The notes: generated by a model from the letters alone, not told the origin. A stretch of DNA of 64,000 nt from Plantago major (GCA_026545765.1 CM048840.1:10107265-10171264), one strand, 5' to 3'; counted from the first letter of the stretch, positions 1-10,846 are shown. Made by a program: numbers and translations.

Positions 1-119
1 CTTCTGGATACCCGTTCCAGATTTCTCTTTTCTCTTTTCTGGATGCCCGTTCCAGATACCTCTTTTCTGGATACCCGTTCCAGTTTTCTCTTTTCTCTTT
101 TCTGGATGCCCGTTCCAGA
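1..119 (-). repeat. Tandem hairpin array downstream of pol (copy A)
   Basis: Two 63-bp tandem units each contain two hairpins, four in all, at 3-21, 38-56, 66-83 and 101-119. Three of them read TCTGG, a 9-base loop, CCAGA; the one at 66-83 lacks the last A. The loop alternates ATACCCGTT and ATGCCCGTT. Pyrimidine-rich spacers separate them. The array lies immediately 3' of the RNase H end of pol, in the same place as related hairpins in copies B and B'. It probably acts, if at all, as RNA structure in the element transcript; no function is known to me. Confidence 0.8.
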
Positions 120-129
120 TACCTCTTTT

Positions 130-856
130 TCAGTTCGAAGGTAGTTCCATTAGTCCAAGACTATGTCTTAAGGCTAAGAATCTACTTTCCTGTAGTGGCT
201 TAGTGAAGATATCTGCAAGTTGGTCTTCAGTGCCAATCTTGAGTATCTCTATTGTGCTTAGTTCTGGCATGAAACTTAGGATTCTGCGTAATTGCAATAG
301 CACTTGTGTTGTCACAAAAAATGGGAGTTTTCTCTTCATTGAGTCCATAGTCTTTAAGTTGTTGTTGAATCCACAGAATTTGTGTTGCACAACAACCAGC
401 AGCAATATATTCAGCCTCTGTGGTAGAAGTTGCAATTGAGTTTTGCTTCTTGCTAAACAATGAGATAAGTCTAGTACCCAAAAACTGACAAGTTCCTGAG
501 GTGCTTTTCCTATCAAGCAGTGATCCAGCATAATCAGCATCTGAGTAACCAGCTAAACTCAATCCACTTTCTTTAGGATACCACAGACCTACATCTCAGA
601 TTTTTACATACCTTAATATTTTCATAGCAATGTTGTAGTGTGATTGCATTGGATTTGTCTGAAATCTAGCACACACTCCAACCGCATATTGAATATCAGG
701 TCTACTTGCAATAAGGTAAAGTAGTGAACCTATCAATTTCCTATACTTTTGTTCTTCAACATTCTTATATGATTCAGTATAGGTCATTTTGGTTCCTATG
801 CTCATAGGTATCTTAGCATTCTTTTCAGAAGGCTTTAAATTGAACTTCGTGAGCAT
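130..856 (-). pseudogene. Copy A pol: RT C-terminus and RNase H, frameshifted
   Basis: Three overlapping minus frames (596-856, 227-562, 130-540) together cover the end of copia pol. The first holds the connection segment including LIGSLLYLIASRPDIQYAVG. The second holds RNase H with GYSDADYAGSLLDRKSTSGT and the TTEAEY motif. The third holds the terminal ADIFTKPL motif. The reading frame changes at about 575-595 and again inside the RNase H domain, so no continuous protein is made. RNase H would normally remove the RNA strand during reverse transcription. The identity as copia RNase H is firm and the breaks are visible directly. Confidence 0.88.
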
Positions 857-889
857 ATCTTTTGCATACTTTGTTTGACTGATGAATGT

Positions 890-2893
890 TCAATCATTGA
901 GTTGCTTGACTTGCAATCCTAGGAAATAATTCATTTCTCCCATCATGCTCATCTCAAACTTGTTTTTCGTGAGATTTGCAAAGTCATCACAAAGTTGCTT
1001 GTCCTTAGATCCAAATATAATGTCATCCACATATACTTGAACTAAGAGTAGTTTCCCATCATGATTTAAGGTAAATAAAGTTTTATCAACTTCACCTTTC
1101 TTGAAACCACTTTCCAGAAGGTATTTGGCCAAAGTGTCATACCACGCTCTTGGAGCCTGTTTCAGTCCATATAGAGCTTTCTGTAATTTATAAACCATTC
1201 TACTTTCTGAGGAAACTTCAAAGCCAGGTGGTTGCTCAACATAAACTTCTTCTGCAAGTTCATCGTTCAAGAATGCACTTTTGACATCCATCTGATAAAC
1301 TTTGAAATTTTTATGAGCTGCAAAGGCCAGAAAGAGTCTTATTGGATCCAATCTGGCAACTGGTGCATATGACTCATCAAAATCTAGACCTTCAGTCTGG
1401 GTAAATCCCTTGGCAACCAATCTCGCTTTGTTTCTGGTTATTTCACCAGTTTCATTCATTTTGTTTCTGAAAACCCACTTAGTTCCAATCACAGATATTC
1501 CTACTACAAATGGAACTAGTTTCCAGACTTTGTTTCTCTCAAATTGATCCAGCTCTTCTTGCATTGCAGAGATCCAGTCTTGGTCTCCTAATGCTTCTTC
1601 TATAGTTTTAGGTTCAATATTTGAGATGAAACATCCAAAGAGAGAATTAGCATTTTCAGCTATTGCTGTCCTAGTCCTAACACCTTGATTAATTGGTCCA
1701 ATTACATCTTTTGCAGGATGATCTTTGATCCATCTCATCATAGGTTTAGTGCTAGTAGGATCAATATCCAAGTGATTTGAATGTGAATCACTAAGATTTT
1801 GATTTGATACTTTTTCAGTATCTGAGATATCTGACACATGGGAAATGCCATGGATATCTGACACTTTTTCAGTGTTAGAGATATCTGGAACTTGCATTTC
1901 AGCAGTCTCATTTTCAGATACCTCTTCATGATGAAGGTTCTCAGTAACCTGTTCCATTTCTGGAAACTTCATAGGAAATTCTTCATCATGTTTGTGAGTC
2001 ATCTGGTTGTTACTAGGCATTTCATGCTTTTCTACGTCAGAGTCATCCTCATTTTCCACAATGATATCTTTCCTTTCTGAGGGTTCTTTTTCAGAATCCT
2101 TTACCATTAGTTCTCTGAATTTTACTGAGATTTCATCAGTAAAAGGTGTTTTCTTACTACCTTCATAGAATACAACATGAACAGATTCTTCAATCTTCTT
2201 TGTTCTTTTGTTGTAAATTCTGTAAGCTTTGCTATTCAAAGAATAACCAAGAAATACACCTTCATCCGCCTTTGGTTGAAATGTTCTCAGATATTCCTTT
2301 CCGTTGTTAAGAACAAAACATCTACAACCAAATACTCTCAGATGTTTGATATTTGGGGGTCTACCAACCAAGATTTCATAGGGGGTCTTGTCATGGTGTT
2401 TGTTTATCAAACATCTGTTCTGAGTGTAACAGGCTGTATTTACAGCTTCAACCCAATAAACTTCACTTATTTCAATGTCAGCTAGCATTGTTCTTGCAGC
2501 TTCTTTAAGGGTTCTGTTTTTCTTTTCTGCAACACCATTTTGTTGAGGTGTTCTTACAGAGGAATGATGGTGTTGTATACCTTTGCAGGTACAAAACTCC
2601 TTTATGTACTGGTTGATAAACTCACGGTCCTGCTCGATTGCAGATACCTTGTCATTTTTCATGACTTCAAGCTTTTTCAGCAAGTTTGGTATCTCCACCC
2701 TGGCATCAGATTTGTGTTTCAGAAAGACAACCCAAGTGAATCTTGAGAAGTCATCTACAACTACCAAACCATACCTCTTTCCTGCATAACTAGTTACAGA
2801 TGATTCAAAAAGATCCATGTGTAAAAGTTGCAGTGGTCTAACACTAGAGTGTCTGGTTTTGGACTTGAAAGAGATCTTGGATTGTTTCCCCAT
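890..2893 (-). pseudogene. Copy A pol: integrase core and reverse transcriptase
   Basis: A 667-residue open frame. The first part is the integrase core: HMDLF near residue 25, [15 protein letters not shown] with the third acidic residue near 125, and a C-terminal region with VFGCRCF. A polar Ser/Glu-rich linker follows at roughly 250-400. Reverse transcriptase begins near 435 with [15 protein letters not shown], then [19 protein letters not shown] and the catalytic [10 protein letters not shown]. The frame starts at an internal Met just after a stop that replaces the Gln of the zinc-binding region in copy B. The expected RTDHGTEF segment around the second integrase aspartate is altered. The ORF ends in a shifted frame before RNase H. 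Confidence 0.9.
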
Positions 2894-3381
2894 CTAACAG
2901 ACAGAACAAATACCATCCTTTCTGAAAGATGTTTTGGGAAGGCCAACCACTAATTCTTTCTTGGCAAGTTTGTTCAGAGTTTTGAAATTCAAGTGACTCA
3001 TTCTCTTGTGCCATAACCAAGGTTTCTCTCAGGACCTGATTGACTCACCATGAGACATTCTTCAGTTGTGGCAGAAGCCCAATCGACAACATAAAGACTA
3101 CCTTTTCGCCGAGCAACCAAGACTGTCTGCTTTGATTCATTGTCAATAAGTTTGCAATATTTTTCTTTGAATTTTACAGTAAAGCCTTTGTCTGCAAACT
3201 GGCTCATGCTAAATAGATTATATTTCAAATCCTTAACATGTAATATGTCAGTGATTGTTAATGAACCCAATTTGACGTTGCCAAATCCCATAGAGGGATT
3301 TAATTCTCCTCCAGCAAATCTGATATCTAGTCCTGTGTTGCAAGCTTTGTAATCGACCAGATTTGCTTTGTCTCCTGTCAT
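2894..3381 (-). pseudogene. Copy A pol: protease end and GAG-pre-integrase region
   Basis: The open part (2998-3381) starts with MTGDKANLVDY, directly after where the protease active-site motif should lie, and runs through LKYNLFSMSQ and TEECLMVSQSG, typical of the region between protease and integrase in plant copia elements. It then shifts frame, and the zinc-binding part with HLNFKTLNK is out of frame at 2900-3000. The segment would be part of the gag-pol polyprotein. Confidence 0.82.
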
Positions 3382-4925
3382 GTGCTTTCCGCATCCACTA
3401 TCAAATAGCCATTGTGCTTTAGTCCAAGAAGCATTCTGTCAGCTTTCTGAGTTTGCTTTTCAGCAAACTTAGCTTTCCTAGCCAGATTTCTTCTAGCCCT
3501 GGTATTCAGATTTTCAGTGGCTTGATTCAACTTCCACTTCTGATAATTGCTTTGAGCAATTCTAGCTTTCAGCCATCGTTCTCGCTCCTGCTTGTACTCA
3601 TGAGCAAGTTGTTTTCCGATGCCTTTGTAGCCAATACCGTTTCGAGCACTTGAAACTATCTGAGACCTTTTCTCAGCAGCTTTGCTAGTCTCTGGTTGGT
3701 CCAATTTCTTTCCAGAAAAAGTGACATGGGAGAATTTGCCAGCTCCTGCAATTCTACCCTTTTGAGAGACATAGCACTGTGGGTGTTTACACTTTTCAGT
3801 GTTATGTTTCTTTTCAGAAACATGCCCAACAGTTTTCTGTTTGACTTGTTTTTCCCACAAAGGATTAGTCGCAACTGCCTTTCCTTTGTCTACAATCTTC
3901 GTCTTCTGTCCGATACTATAGATTATACGGGAACCATCTTGCAGAGTACTTACAAATGTTCTTCGTTCCTCACTCTTATTCAGAGTGGTAGAACAATCTG
4001 TCTGTATATTCAGCCCAAGTCCTTTCTTTTCTGAAGGATCTCTTAAGTAAGATTGTACTTCAGTAAGAGTGTCACTAGCTTTGGCATATGATTGAAAAGA
4101 TAATTCTTTCTTTCTGAGTTCCTTGTTCTCTGAAAGAAGATCTTCATATTTCTTTAGCAGTTCAGCCATTGCTTCTTTATGTGACTTCTCAGTCTCAGAT
4201 ATCTGAGCTTTGAGAAATGCATTTTCAGCATCCTTTTTCTCATATATCTTAACTAATTGAGAATTTTCCTTTGCAAGAAAATTCTTTTCTTCTTCGAGAT
4301 TTTCGGCTCTAGCACGGATCATTAGAAATTCTCTTTCATAGATGTCAAGTTCTTTTCTGAGATTTTCTAGATCCTTTATCTCTTCTTCATCACTTTCATA
4401 AGTGTAACAAGAAGTATGTATTACCTCATCAGCCATAAGACAGTTTTCAATGTTAGAGATGTCTGGACCGTCAATCTCAGCAACTCCGCACATTTCATTC
4501 TTCTTGAGGCCGAAGTCGATTACATCGTGAGTAACTCCACATAATTCTGGTGATTGTAAAGTTGAGTCATCTGAATCATCTTCAGAGTCTGTCTCAACAT
4601 CCATAGCATCCAGTTGATTTTGGATTTTCTTTCTTTCTTCAGTTAATAAAGCTTTCTGGCTTCTTCTGAAGATTCTTCTATCTTTCTTGTCACCTGTCCT
4701 TAGTTTGTTAAAGGAAGGACAATCCTTCTTGAAGTGACCAGGTTTTTGACAATAGAAGCAGATATCGTTTCCAATTTCTGCTTCCTCAATACATGATGCT
4801 TTCTGGGCTAGCTTGTTCAGCGAGCTTTGCATACTTTTGTACTGGTGATAGTTTGAGCCTAGATGCTTCTTCAGCTTCTCTTTGGCTTTTCTTCTCTCAA
4901 TTTCTCGACTGGCATATTTGCTCAT
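3378..4925 (-). pseudogene. Copy A gag: zinc knuckle, coiled coil and basic C-terminus
   Basis: A 515-residue frame. Near residue 55 is a CX2CX4HX4C zinc knuckle, CFYCQKPGHFKKDC, expected to bind RNA in the particle. An acidic stretch follows (residues 110-125), then about 100 residues rich in Glu, Lys and Leu that look like a coiled coil (190-270). A Lys/Arg-rich end holds HNTEKCKHPQC, which could be a second metal-binding motif. The length and coiled coil are usual for SIRE-type gag. It is separated from the N-terminal gag by a stop at 4974 and runs out of frame just before the protease. Confidence 0.85.
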
Positions 4926-4973
4926 TTGCTTTGCAGCAAAAGCATCCTCAGTCTCTTCCTTGCTTTTCTTCTT

Positions 4974-5747
4974 TTAAGAAGTTCCTTGAGTAACTAGAGC
5001 AACATTTTGCAACTTTTCAGTTGTTTGTTCTCTCTGAGTTGTCTCATAATCAACCGTAGCAAGATGAGAGAAAAGTTCCACTGGAGTGATATTTGGCATT
5101 CCTTGGTTAAAATAAAAGAATTTAGTATGCTCCCAGTTGTGGTTAAGACTTCTGACAATAGTCTTAATCTTCTCTGACTGGGAGTATCTATTGCTTTCCC
5201 CAAGTGCTGCCATATCACTCGTGAGAGTGGTAAATCTGAAATCAAGTTCTTCCAAAGTTTCAGTGGGTCCTTGTTTAAAATTTTGAAATTTCAACTTCAG
5301 AACTTCGAACTTGTTTTCCTTGGTTTTCTTAGTTCCGGCACATATTTCTTCAATCAGTTGCCAGGCAACTTTCGCCGTTTTAGCACCCCACAGTTTACAC
5401 TGTATGTGCTCAGGTGTCGACCTGATGATGATATTACGAGCTTGACCATCCAGACGATTCCTCTTGGCATCTTCTGATGTCCAGAGTTCTCTGGGTTTTG
5501 GTTCGTAAATAACTTGACCAGTGGATTTTCCACTTGTTGACGCATCAGTTTGTGAAGACCCTTCGCTTTGATCTCTGTCTCTACCATTAGAAACCTCCAT
5601 GACTTGTTTAAGTTGTTGAATGACTATTGGGCCATTCTTTATCACTTTGATCATTTCGTCACTTATGGCTTCAAGGTGGAGCATCATGTTATTTTTCCAT
5701 TTCTCGTAGTTCTCTGGTTTGAGAACGGGTGCATCACTCAGAGACAT
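4974..5747 (-). pseudogene. Copy A gag, N-terminal part
   Basis: The probable start is the Met of MSLSDAPVLKPENYEKWK at 5747, because copy B begins with the equivalent Met; an in-frame Met at 5768 is seven codons upstream. The sequence has the copia gag pattern: a W-rich N-terminus, ELWTSEDAKRN, AKVAWQLIEEICAG, FQNFKQGPTETLEELDFRF and SLNHNWEHTKFFYFNQ. A TAA after VTQGTS at 4974 splits it from the zinc-knuckle half. It encodes the capsid-like part of the particle. Confidence 0.88.
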
Positions 5748-5850
5748 ACCTGCACACTTAACACACAAATTAAATAGTCCTCGAAAATGGACAAAGTTCC
5801 TTCACCTATCTGGGGATCTAGGTTCAGTGCAGAAGGCTGGTGAACCTCCT

Positions 5851-5862
5851 GCTCTGATACCA
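5851..5862 (-). promoter_or_regulatory. Primer-binding site (tRNA-Met type) of copy A
   Basis: On the minus strand the sequence is TGGTATCAGAGC, complementary to the 3' end of plant initiator tRNA-Met. It lies 2 bases inside the LTR end at 5865, the usual position for priming minus-strand DNA synthesis in copia elements. Confidence 0.9.
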
Positions 5863-6234
5863 CTTGTTGGTCCAGATAACGGCAAAGTAAAAGACTAGAG
5901 GGGGGGTGAATAGTCTTTTAAAACTTTTGTCGATAAACACAATTTCTCAGATATCTGTGAAGATATCTGATACTTAGATTCAGAGCGCGGAAGACTTAAG
6001 ATAGATAAGTGCAGAAACAGTTAAAGTGTGTGTGTGTGTTGCTGAAAAGTAAGTACAGAAATGTAAATAACACAGCAAGTATAGTGGTATCTGGAGGTGG
6101 CGTAATCCTCCAACTAATCCACTTCGATCTTCCAAAGACCTAGAATTCACTAGAATAGATGATTGAGGTCACCTTACAATAATCCTATTCTAAAATTCCT
6201 TTAAACAAATGGTTCCCAACCAAATGTTCCCCCT

Positions 6235-6382
6235 GAGTTGTTCCCCGGCTTTCTCAGCCAAGTACTTCCTATACTCAGAAACATTTTTGAGTTATTTCCT
6301 AGCTTCCCAAGCTAAGTACTTCCTATACTCAATAACCTTGGAGTTATTCCCTAGATTCTCAAGCTAAGTACTTCCTGTACTC
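6235..6382 (-). repeat. Three 42-bp hairpin repeats in the LTR
   Basis: Units at 6235-6276, 6289-6330 and 6341-6382, with spacers of 12 and 10 bp. Each starts GAGTT and ends ACTC and contains an inner inverted repeat: GGCT/AGCC in unit 1, TAGCTT/AAGCTA in unit 2, and a near-match in unit 3. The invariant AGTACTTCCT follows each stem. The single unit left in copy C has TTAGTTT/AAACTAA, so both arms changed together. The array lies 3' of the TATA box, so it should be transcribed. Confidence 0.8.
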
Positions 6383-6773
6383 CACGCCAGTGATGGTGTT
6401 GGTTTTGGTTTGAGTTGTCAGATGAGCTTCTTATATTAACTTTTCAGTTAATCAGATAGCTCTGTGAATCAAGTATACTTAATACACTTTTCAATGTATG
6501 GTATCTTGTTCTTTTACTGACCCAAGTCTTATGATAACTGTTCAAGAGAATGAATCTCAGATATTTGATCTTTCGATTCAACTCTTTCACAGATAGCTTT
6601 GCTTGTTTAGGATCAGGACACTTAGAACTTCAGTGCTACTTAAGATCAAGAGCTTTGGTCGCAACAGAAAGCTTTTGGATAAGTAGTTTACTTGAGAGTT
6701 GTGAGATATGTTCAATGTAAGTTCTTCTGGTTGTGTGTGTCTAAGGTGTGTTCTCAAGCAGTCTAAGTGTTCA

Positions 6774-6781
6774 TATTTATA
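6774..6781 (-). promoter_or_regulatory. TATA box of copy A LTR
   Basis: TATAAATA on the minus strand, inside CATCTATAAATATG. The same box is kept in the LTR pieces at 41995-42002 and 56993-57000, which supports it as the RNA polymerase II promoter of the family. Confidence 0.7.
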
Positions 6782-7549
6782 GATGAATTTGAATTCCATT
6801 GAATAGTATCCGTTAGGCTCAAATTCAAACTATTGATATATGTGTATAGTACAGTAGCAGGTTTTGTCTTCTTCTTCAGAAGCTGCCGTTGCTTTTGTTC
6901 AGACATCTCTATCCGTGCATTAAATGCATTGTACTATACTTTTTGTCCTGTAGTGCCAACGGAACTATGCTTTGTATCAGAGACTACCTTGATCAGATTT
7001 GAGTTTTTCGCACGTTCTTATCTTCAACTTCAGATACCACTTAAATTGAAACAACTTTGTTTGCAATATATATTTCTTTTTCAGAAATGTGGTTAAGGCT
7101 CAAGGTATCTGAGTGTAGATATCTGTGGACACTCTCCTTGTTTTCAGATAGACCTTTTATTTCTCAGATATCTCTTGTGACACAGTTTGTTTAAAACCAT
7201 TTGTGTCTTCAAGATATCTGGCCAAGGTATCTGTAAAACTGTTTCAGTAATCTTGTGCAGTCTTCAAATCTTCATTGTCGTTGAACTTGTTCTGCTTGGA
7301 TGTCTTCCTCTTGGTCTTCTCTTCATAAAATAAAAATTACATTTTGAGACCTAACATCCTATACAAGATTAACTAAACTATCATACTTAGTGGGTTTCCT
7401 CTTTTACAATGTTCAAGTGAACCAAGAGTACTAATCACCTTTCTGAGACTAAGATAGGTCATCATGTTGATGGTCAAAACTAAACAGATATTCTTGACAA
7501 AATATCTAACAAGAAATTCATAACTAATTTCCTAACAAATTTCCTAACA

Positions 7550-8199
7550 GGAGCTTTTCTACGAACTAGGTTTTGCTCTAGGGCAAAGTGTTGTTCTCCC
7601 AATAGAATGAATATCTAATATATAACATAAGGAGAAAAAACGGAATTAGGAAAGAAATCACAGAAAAAACGGCAGAACGGCATAAAAAGGAAACTGGCGT
7701 CGCCAGTTTGGACACGCCAGAAACAGTGAGTTTCTGGCGTACGCCAGTTATCGCCAGTTTTCTACCAGCCAGCTTACGACGTCCATATCTTTTTTCTACA
7801 GGAGTAATTTGGCTATGATTATGGAGCGAAAGTTGTAGCCCTTTGAATTATCTTTCCATGGCCACCGAGATAAGGACAATCGAACATCATATGAGAGAGT
7901 TATGGCCAAAATGGCAATACTGCTCCGTAAAACTTCACTTCTGTAAGCTTCGCTAAAACGGCTCTCAAGTCTTCGTCCCAACTCCGAATCCACTTCCGTT
8001 TTCACCCAGCTACTCTAAATTCAAAGATCTAGAACCAAAGTTTCCACTCCGATTTTCACCTTCAGGACACAAAAATCCTACAAAACACAAACAAAGCACC
8101 AAAGCATAAAAACGCACAAAGATACTATAAAACCATAAACAAAGACTAACAAAGACCGCTAAAAAGGACCAAATGAGACTCTAAATTATTGTCTCATCA
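7550..8199 (-). repeat. LTR fragment of a gypsy-like element with CTGGCG palindromes
   Basis: Reading the minus strand from 8199, it begins TGATGAGACAATAATTTAGA and continues much like the solo LTR at 40415-41802 (TGATGAG start, CTCATTTGG block, then a GC-rich palindrome block). It contains CTGGCGTACGCCAG at 7734-7747 and CTGGCG-T-CGCCAG at 7694-7706. Copy A interrupts it at 7549/7550, so its other part is off the left side or lost. The lineage (Tat/Ogre-like) is inferred from layout only. Confidence 0.6.
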
Positions 8200-8693
8200 G
8201 GTAGTTATGTGACGGTTTTTCATATTCGCTTCTAGGTTTATATTCGTTCATATAGGTTCGTCTATCTTAAAATCTTCGTAAAACCTTCAATCCAATAAGC
8301 TAGATTATGACTTTCAAAATCGTTTTCGGTTAAGCATCGTGGATTGACGACCCATGATTTCTCTATTTCGAAACATTCAAATAACTATTAGTTGAATTTG
8401 ATTGATTGATTTATGTACACCGACCGCGTGACAAATATGAACGATTTCCCTAGAGCGAACTAGCATTACTCGATCATAACTGTTGTGTTCTCTCTATCTC
8501 ATTGATTTAAAACCTTTACATTGCTTTATTCTGATTTCTAGTTTATAAAGTATTCAAAACCCAAATAATTCGTTTGTTTTCACAAGTAACTGCTTGCTCT
8601 CAACTCGTTGTGGTAGCTTAATTGGTTCCTTAGAGAACGATTATGTGGTTAGCATTTTCTGTCTACAACAACTGCTTACTACTTGTTTACTAA
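8200..8693. other. Unassigned AT-rich segment
   Basis: No coding frame is seen. The text abuts the LTR start at 8199 without a polypurine tract. Its style (AT-rich, with a CCCTAGAG block near 8450) is loosely like the 3' half of the solo LTR at 40415-41802, but I cannot align it. It may be another LTR scrap in inverted order or plain flanking DNA. Confidence 0.3.
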
Positions 8694-9048
8694 CTAATAA
8701 TTTGAGCACATCAGTTGTTGAGAACTTTTCCAACTTATTGCAGTTCCATATAAGGTAAACACATATCCAGTATTGGACTTCCTTGTATCCATATTAGATG
8801 CATAGTCAGCATCAACATAACCTACCAATGGTTGATCTTTGTGCTCTGCAACCTTGAAGTATAATCCATGATCTTGAGTTCCTCTGATAAATCTCAAGAT
8901 TCTCAACAGTTTCCCAATGAGCACAGTCTGGATTGCTCATATACCTGCTAATAACACTCATGGAATAGGCTAAGTCTGGCCTGCAGCACACCATGGTATA
9001 CATGATGCTCCCCACAGCACTAGCATATGGAATTGATTCCATTTTCAT
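8694..9048 (-). pseudogene. Tork-like pol: RT tail and RNase H fragment
   Basis: Two overlapping frames (8812-9048 and 8694-8924). The first has SAVGSIMYTMVCCRPDLAYS, the conserved region after RT. The second has LRFIRGTQDHGL, GYVDADYASNMDTRKSNTGY and AISWKS of RNase H. The rest of RNase H, including the TEAEY motif, is missing, so the element was cut here. Confidence 0.82.
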
Positions 9049-9741
9049 CTTCTCTGAATCAGTTGTGGGACACCGACACTAGATACCTTTATGCTTTGAT
9101 TCAGTGGTATAGATGCAGGTTTAGCCTCATGCATATTATACTTTTGCAACACTTTGGATAGGTAACTCAGTTGGGTAAGAGTTGTAACTTGTTGATCTTT
9201 GCTTCTATATATGTCCATGCCAGGAATCCTTTTTGCACATCCCAAGTCCTTCATCTCAAACTCCTTGTTGAGACTTCTCTTCACATCCTCTATCATAGTC
9301 ATGCTCTTCCCAGCAATCAAGATGTCATCCACATAAAGCAACAAGTATAAGAAACTTGTATCATGTCTTCCAGTTTGATATATGCAGCTATCATAGTTGC
9401 TTCTCTTGAAACCCACAGAAGTCACAAACTCATCAAACCTCTTGTACCATTGTCGTGGAGATTGCTTCAATTCATATAAAGATTTCTTGAGTAAACATGC
9501 CTTTGTATCTACATTACTTACAGTTACACCATCTAGAACTTTCATGTATATCCTCTCCTCAAGATTCACATGCAAGAAAGCTGTCTTCACATCCATCTGC
9601 TGTAGATAAAGACCATCTTGAGTAACAATAGACAATAGTATCCTGATTGATGTATGCTTGACTACAGGAGAAAAAATCTTTGTGTAGTCCAAGCCTTCCC
9701 TGTGTGAAACCCATAGCCACAAGCCTTGCCTTGTATCTCAC
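9045..9741 (-). pseudogene. Tork-like pol: reverse transcriptase
   Basis: The 225-residue frame 9045-9722 carries the copia RT motifs: QMDVKTAFLH near residue 41, LYELKQSPRQWYKRFDEF near 86, and the catalytic LLYVDDILIAG near 130. A short overlapping frame (9559-9741) holds the upstream KARLVAMGF motif, so the frame shifts near 9700. The protein would copy element RNA into DNA. Confidence 0.88.
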
Positions 9742-9828
9742 TTTCCCACCAATAGTTGCTTAATCTTTCTTCTTAAAGATCCACTTGCAGCCTACCAACT
9801 TGGTATTCCTTGGTAAAGTGACAATACT

Positions 9829-10404
9829 CTAAGTATTATTCTTGTGTAGAGATTCCAATTCTTCCTTAATGGCTTCCATCCATAATAACTTCTCTTTACA
9901 AGTGACTGGTTCATGGTAGCTATTTGGTTCTGCATAATTAACCTCTTCTACGACGCTCAGAGCATAAGAGACCATGTAGGACTTCCCTACTCTTCCAAAA
10001 CCATACAAGTTAAGTGCTTGTCTGCCAGTTCTCCTTGTTCTATCTGTGACTGTTGCAGCAACAGTTAGATCAACAGTTGCACCAACAGTGCCTGTAGATT
10101 CCCTAGTTTCATGTACAAAAGTGTCAAGTACTTGTGTATCATAAACATGCTCCACCTCAAGCTTGGTGTTATCATCTTCACCTGTTGTACCAGTTGTAGG
10201 AGAAACCAATGGCTTTATCCCTAATTCAGTCTGAGGTTTGAGAGGCATAATTCTCTCAATGAAAGTAACATCCCTACTCAGAATGCACTTCTTCTGATCA
10301 ATACTCCAAAGCTTGTAGCCCTTTACCCCAGTTGGATATCCCAGAAACACACACTTCAATGCTCTTGCATCTAACTTGTCTTGTTTGGTGTGAACAGGAC
10401 CCAA
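9829..10404 (-). pseudogene. Tork-like pol: integrase C-terminus and linker to RT
   Basis: A 191-residue frame starting with HTKQDKLDARALKCVFLGYP, the usual C-terminal integrase region, then KGYKLW and RDVTFIE. It goes through a Thr/Val-rich linker and ends in WMEAIKEELESLHKNNT, the N-terminal edge of RT. The overlap with the frame at 10298-10846 shows a frameshift at about 10300-10400. Confidence 0.82.
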
Positions 10405-10846
10405 ACACCTTCAAGTGATCATATATGGGAGTATGTCCAGACCATACTTCCTCAGGTGTTTTGAAATTCAGTGTAGAAGTGGGACTTCTATTTATCAAAT
10501 AGCAAGCTGTATTTGCAGCTTCTCCCCAAAATCCCTTTGAGAGTCCAGAACTGATAAGCATGCATCTTATCCTCTCCAAGATTGTTCTATTGTATCTCTC
10601 TGCAACTCCATTTTGTTGAGGGGTTCCTGGTATAGTCTTGTGCCTGATTATACCCCTCTTTCTGCAAAAATCATTGAACTCTCCTGATAGATATTCCAGC
10701 CCATTGTCAGTCCTGAGATACCTTAGCTTTCTCCCAGTCTGATTCTCAATCTCAATCAGCCAATCTCTAAACTTAGAGAATGCTTCATCCTTAGATTTCA
10801 ACACCATGAGCCATGTCTTCCTTGAGTAATCATCAATGATAGACAT
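10298..10846 (-). pseudogene. Tork-like pol: integrase catalytic core
   Basis: It starts in the conserved SIIDDYSRKTWLMVLKSKDE region. Residues 45-60 hold RTDNGLEYLS (second catalytic aspartate), and residues 75-95 hold [20 protein letters not shown] (catalytic glutamate). The overlap with the frame at 10798-12018 marks a frameshift just before this core, where the first aspartate should lie. Confidence 0.87.

Larger units (their letters stand above)
1..7549 (-). mobile_element. SIRE/Maximus-like Ty1/copia retrotransposon, copy A (partial)
   Basis: Read on the minus strand the order is 5' LTR (7549-5865), primer-binding site, gag with zinc knuckle, protease, integrase, reverse transcriptase, RNase H, and then a hairpin array at the left edge. 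The integrase-before-RT order is that of Ty1/copia. The long gag with a coiled-coil region, the tRNA-Met-type primer site and the pol signatures fit the SIRE/Maximus lineage. The additional ORF and 3' LTR expected from copy B would lie left of base 1. Several stops and frameshifts show that it is dead. The insertion cut an older LTR at 7549/7550. Confidence 0.9.
5865..7549 (-). repeat. 5' LTR of copy A (1685 bp)
   Basis: On the minus strand it begins TGTTAGG at 7549 and ends CCAACA at 5865, next to the primer-binding site. It carries a TATA box at 6774-6781 and three hairpin repeats at 6235-6382, and has clear homology to the LTR pieces at 41941-42686 and 56335-57429. The target-site copy on its outer side would be GGAGC at 7550-7554; the partner copy lies outside the window. 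Confidence 0.88.
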
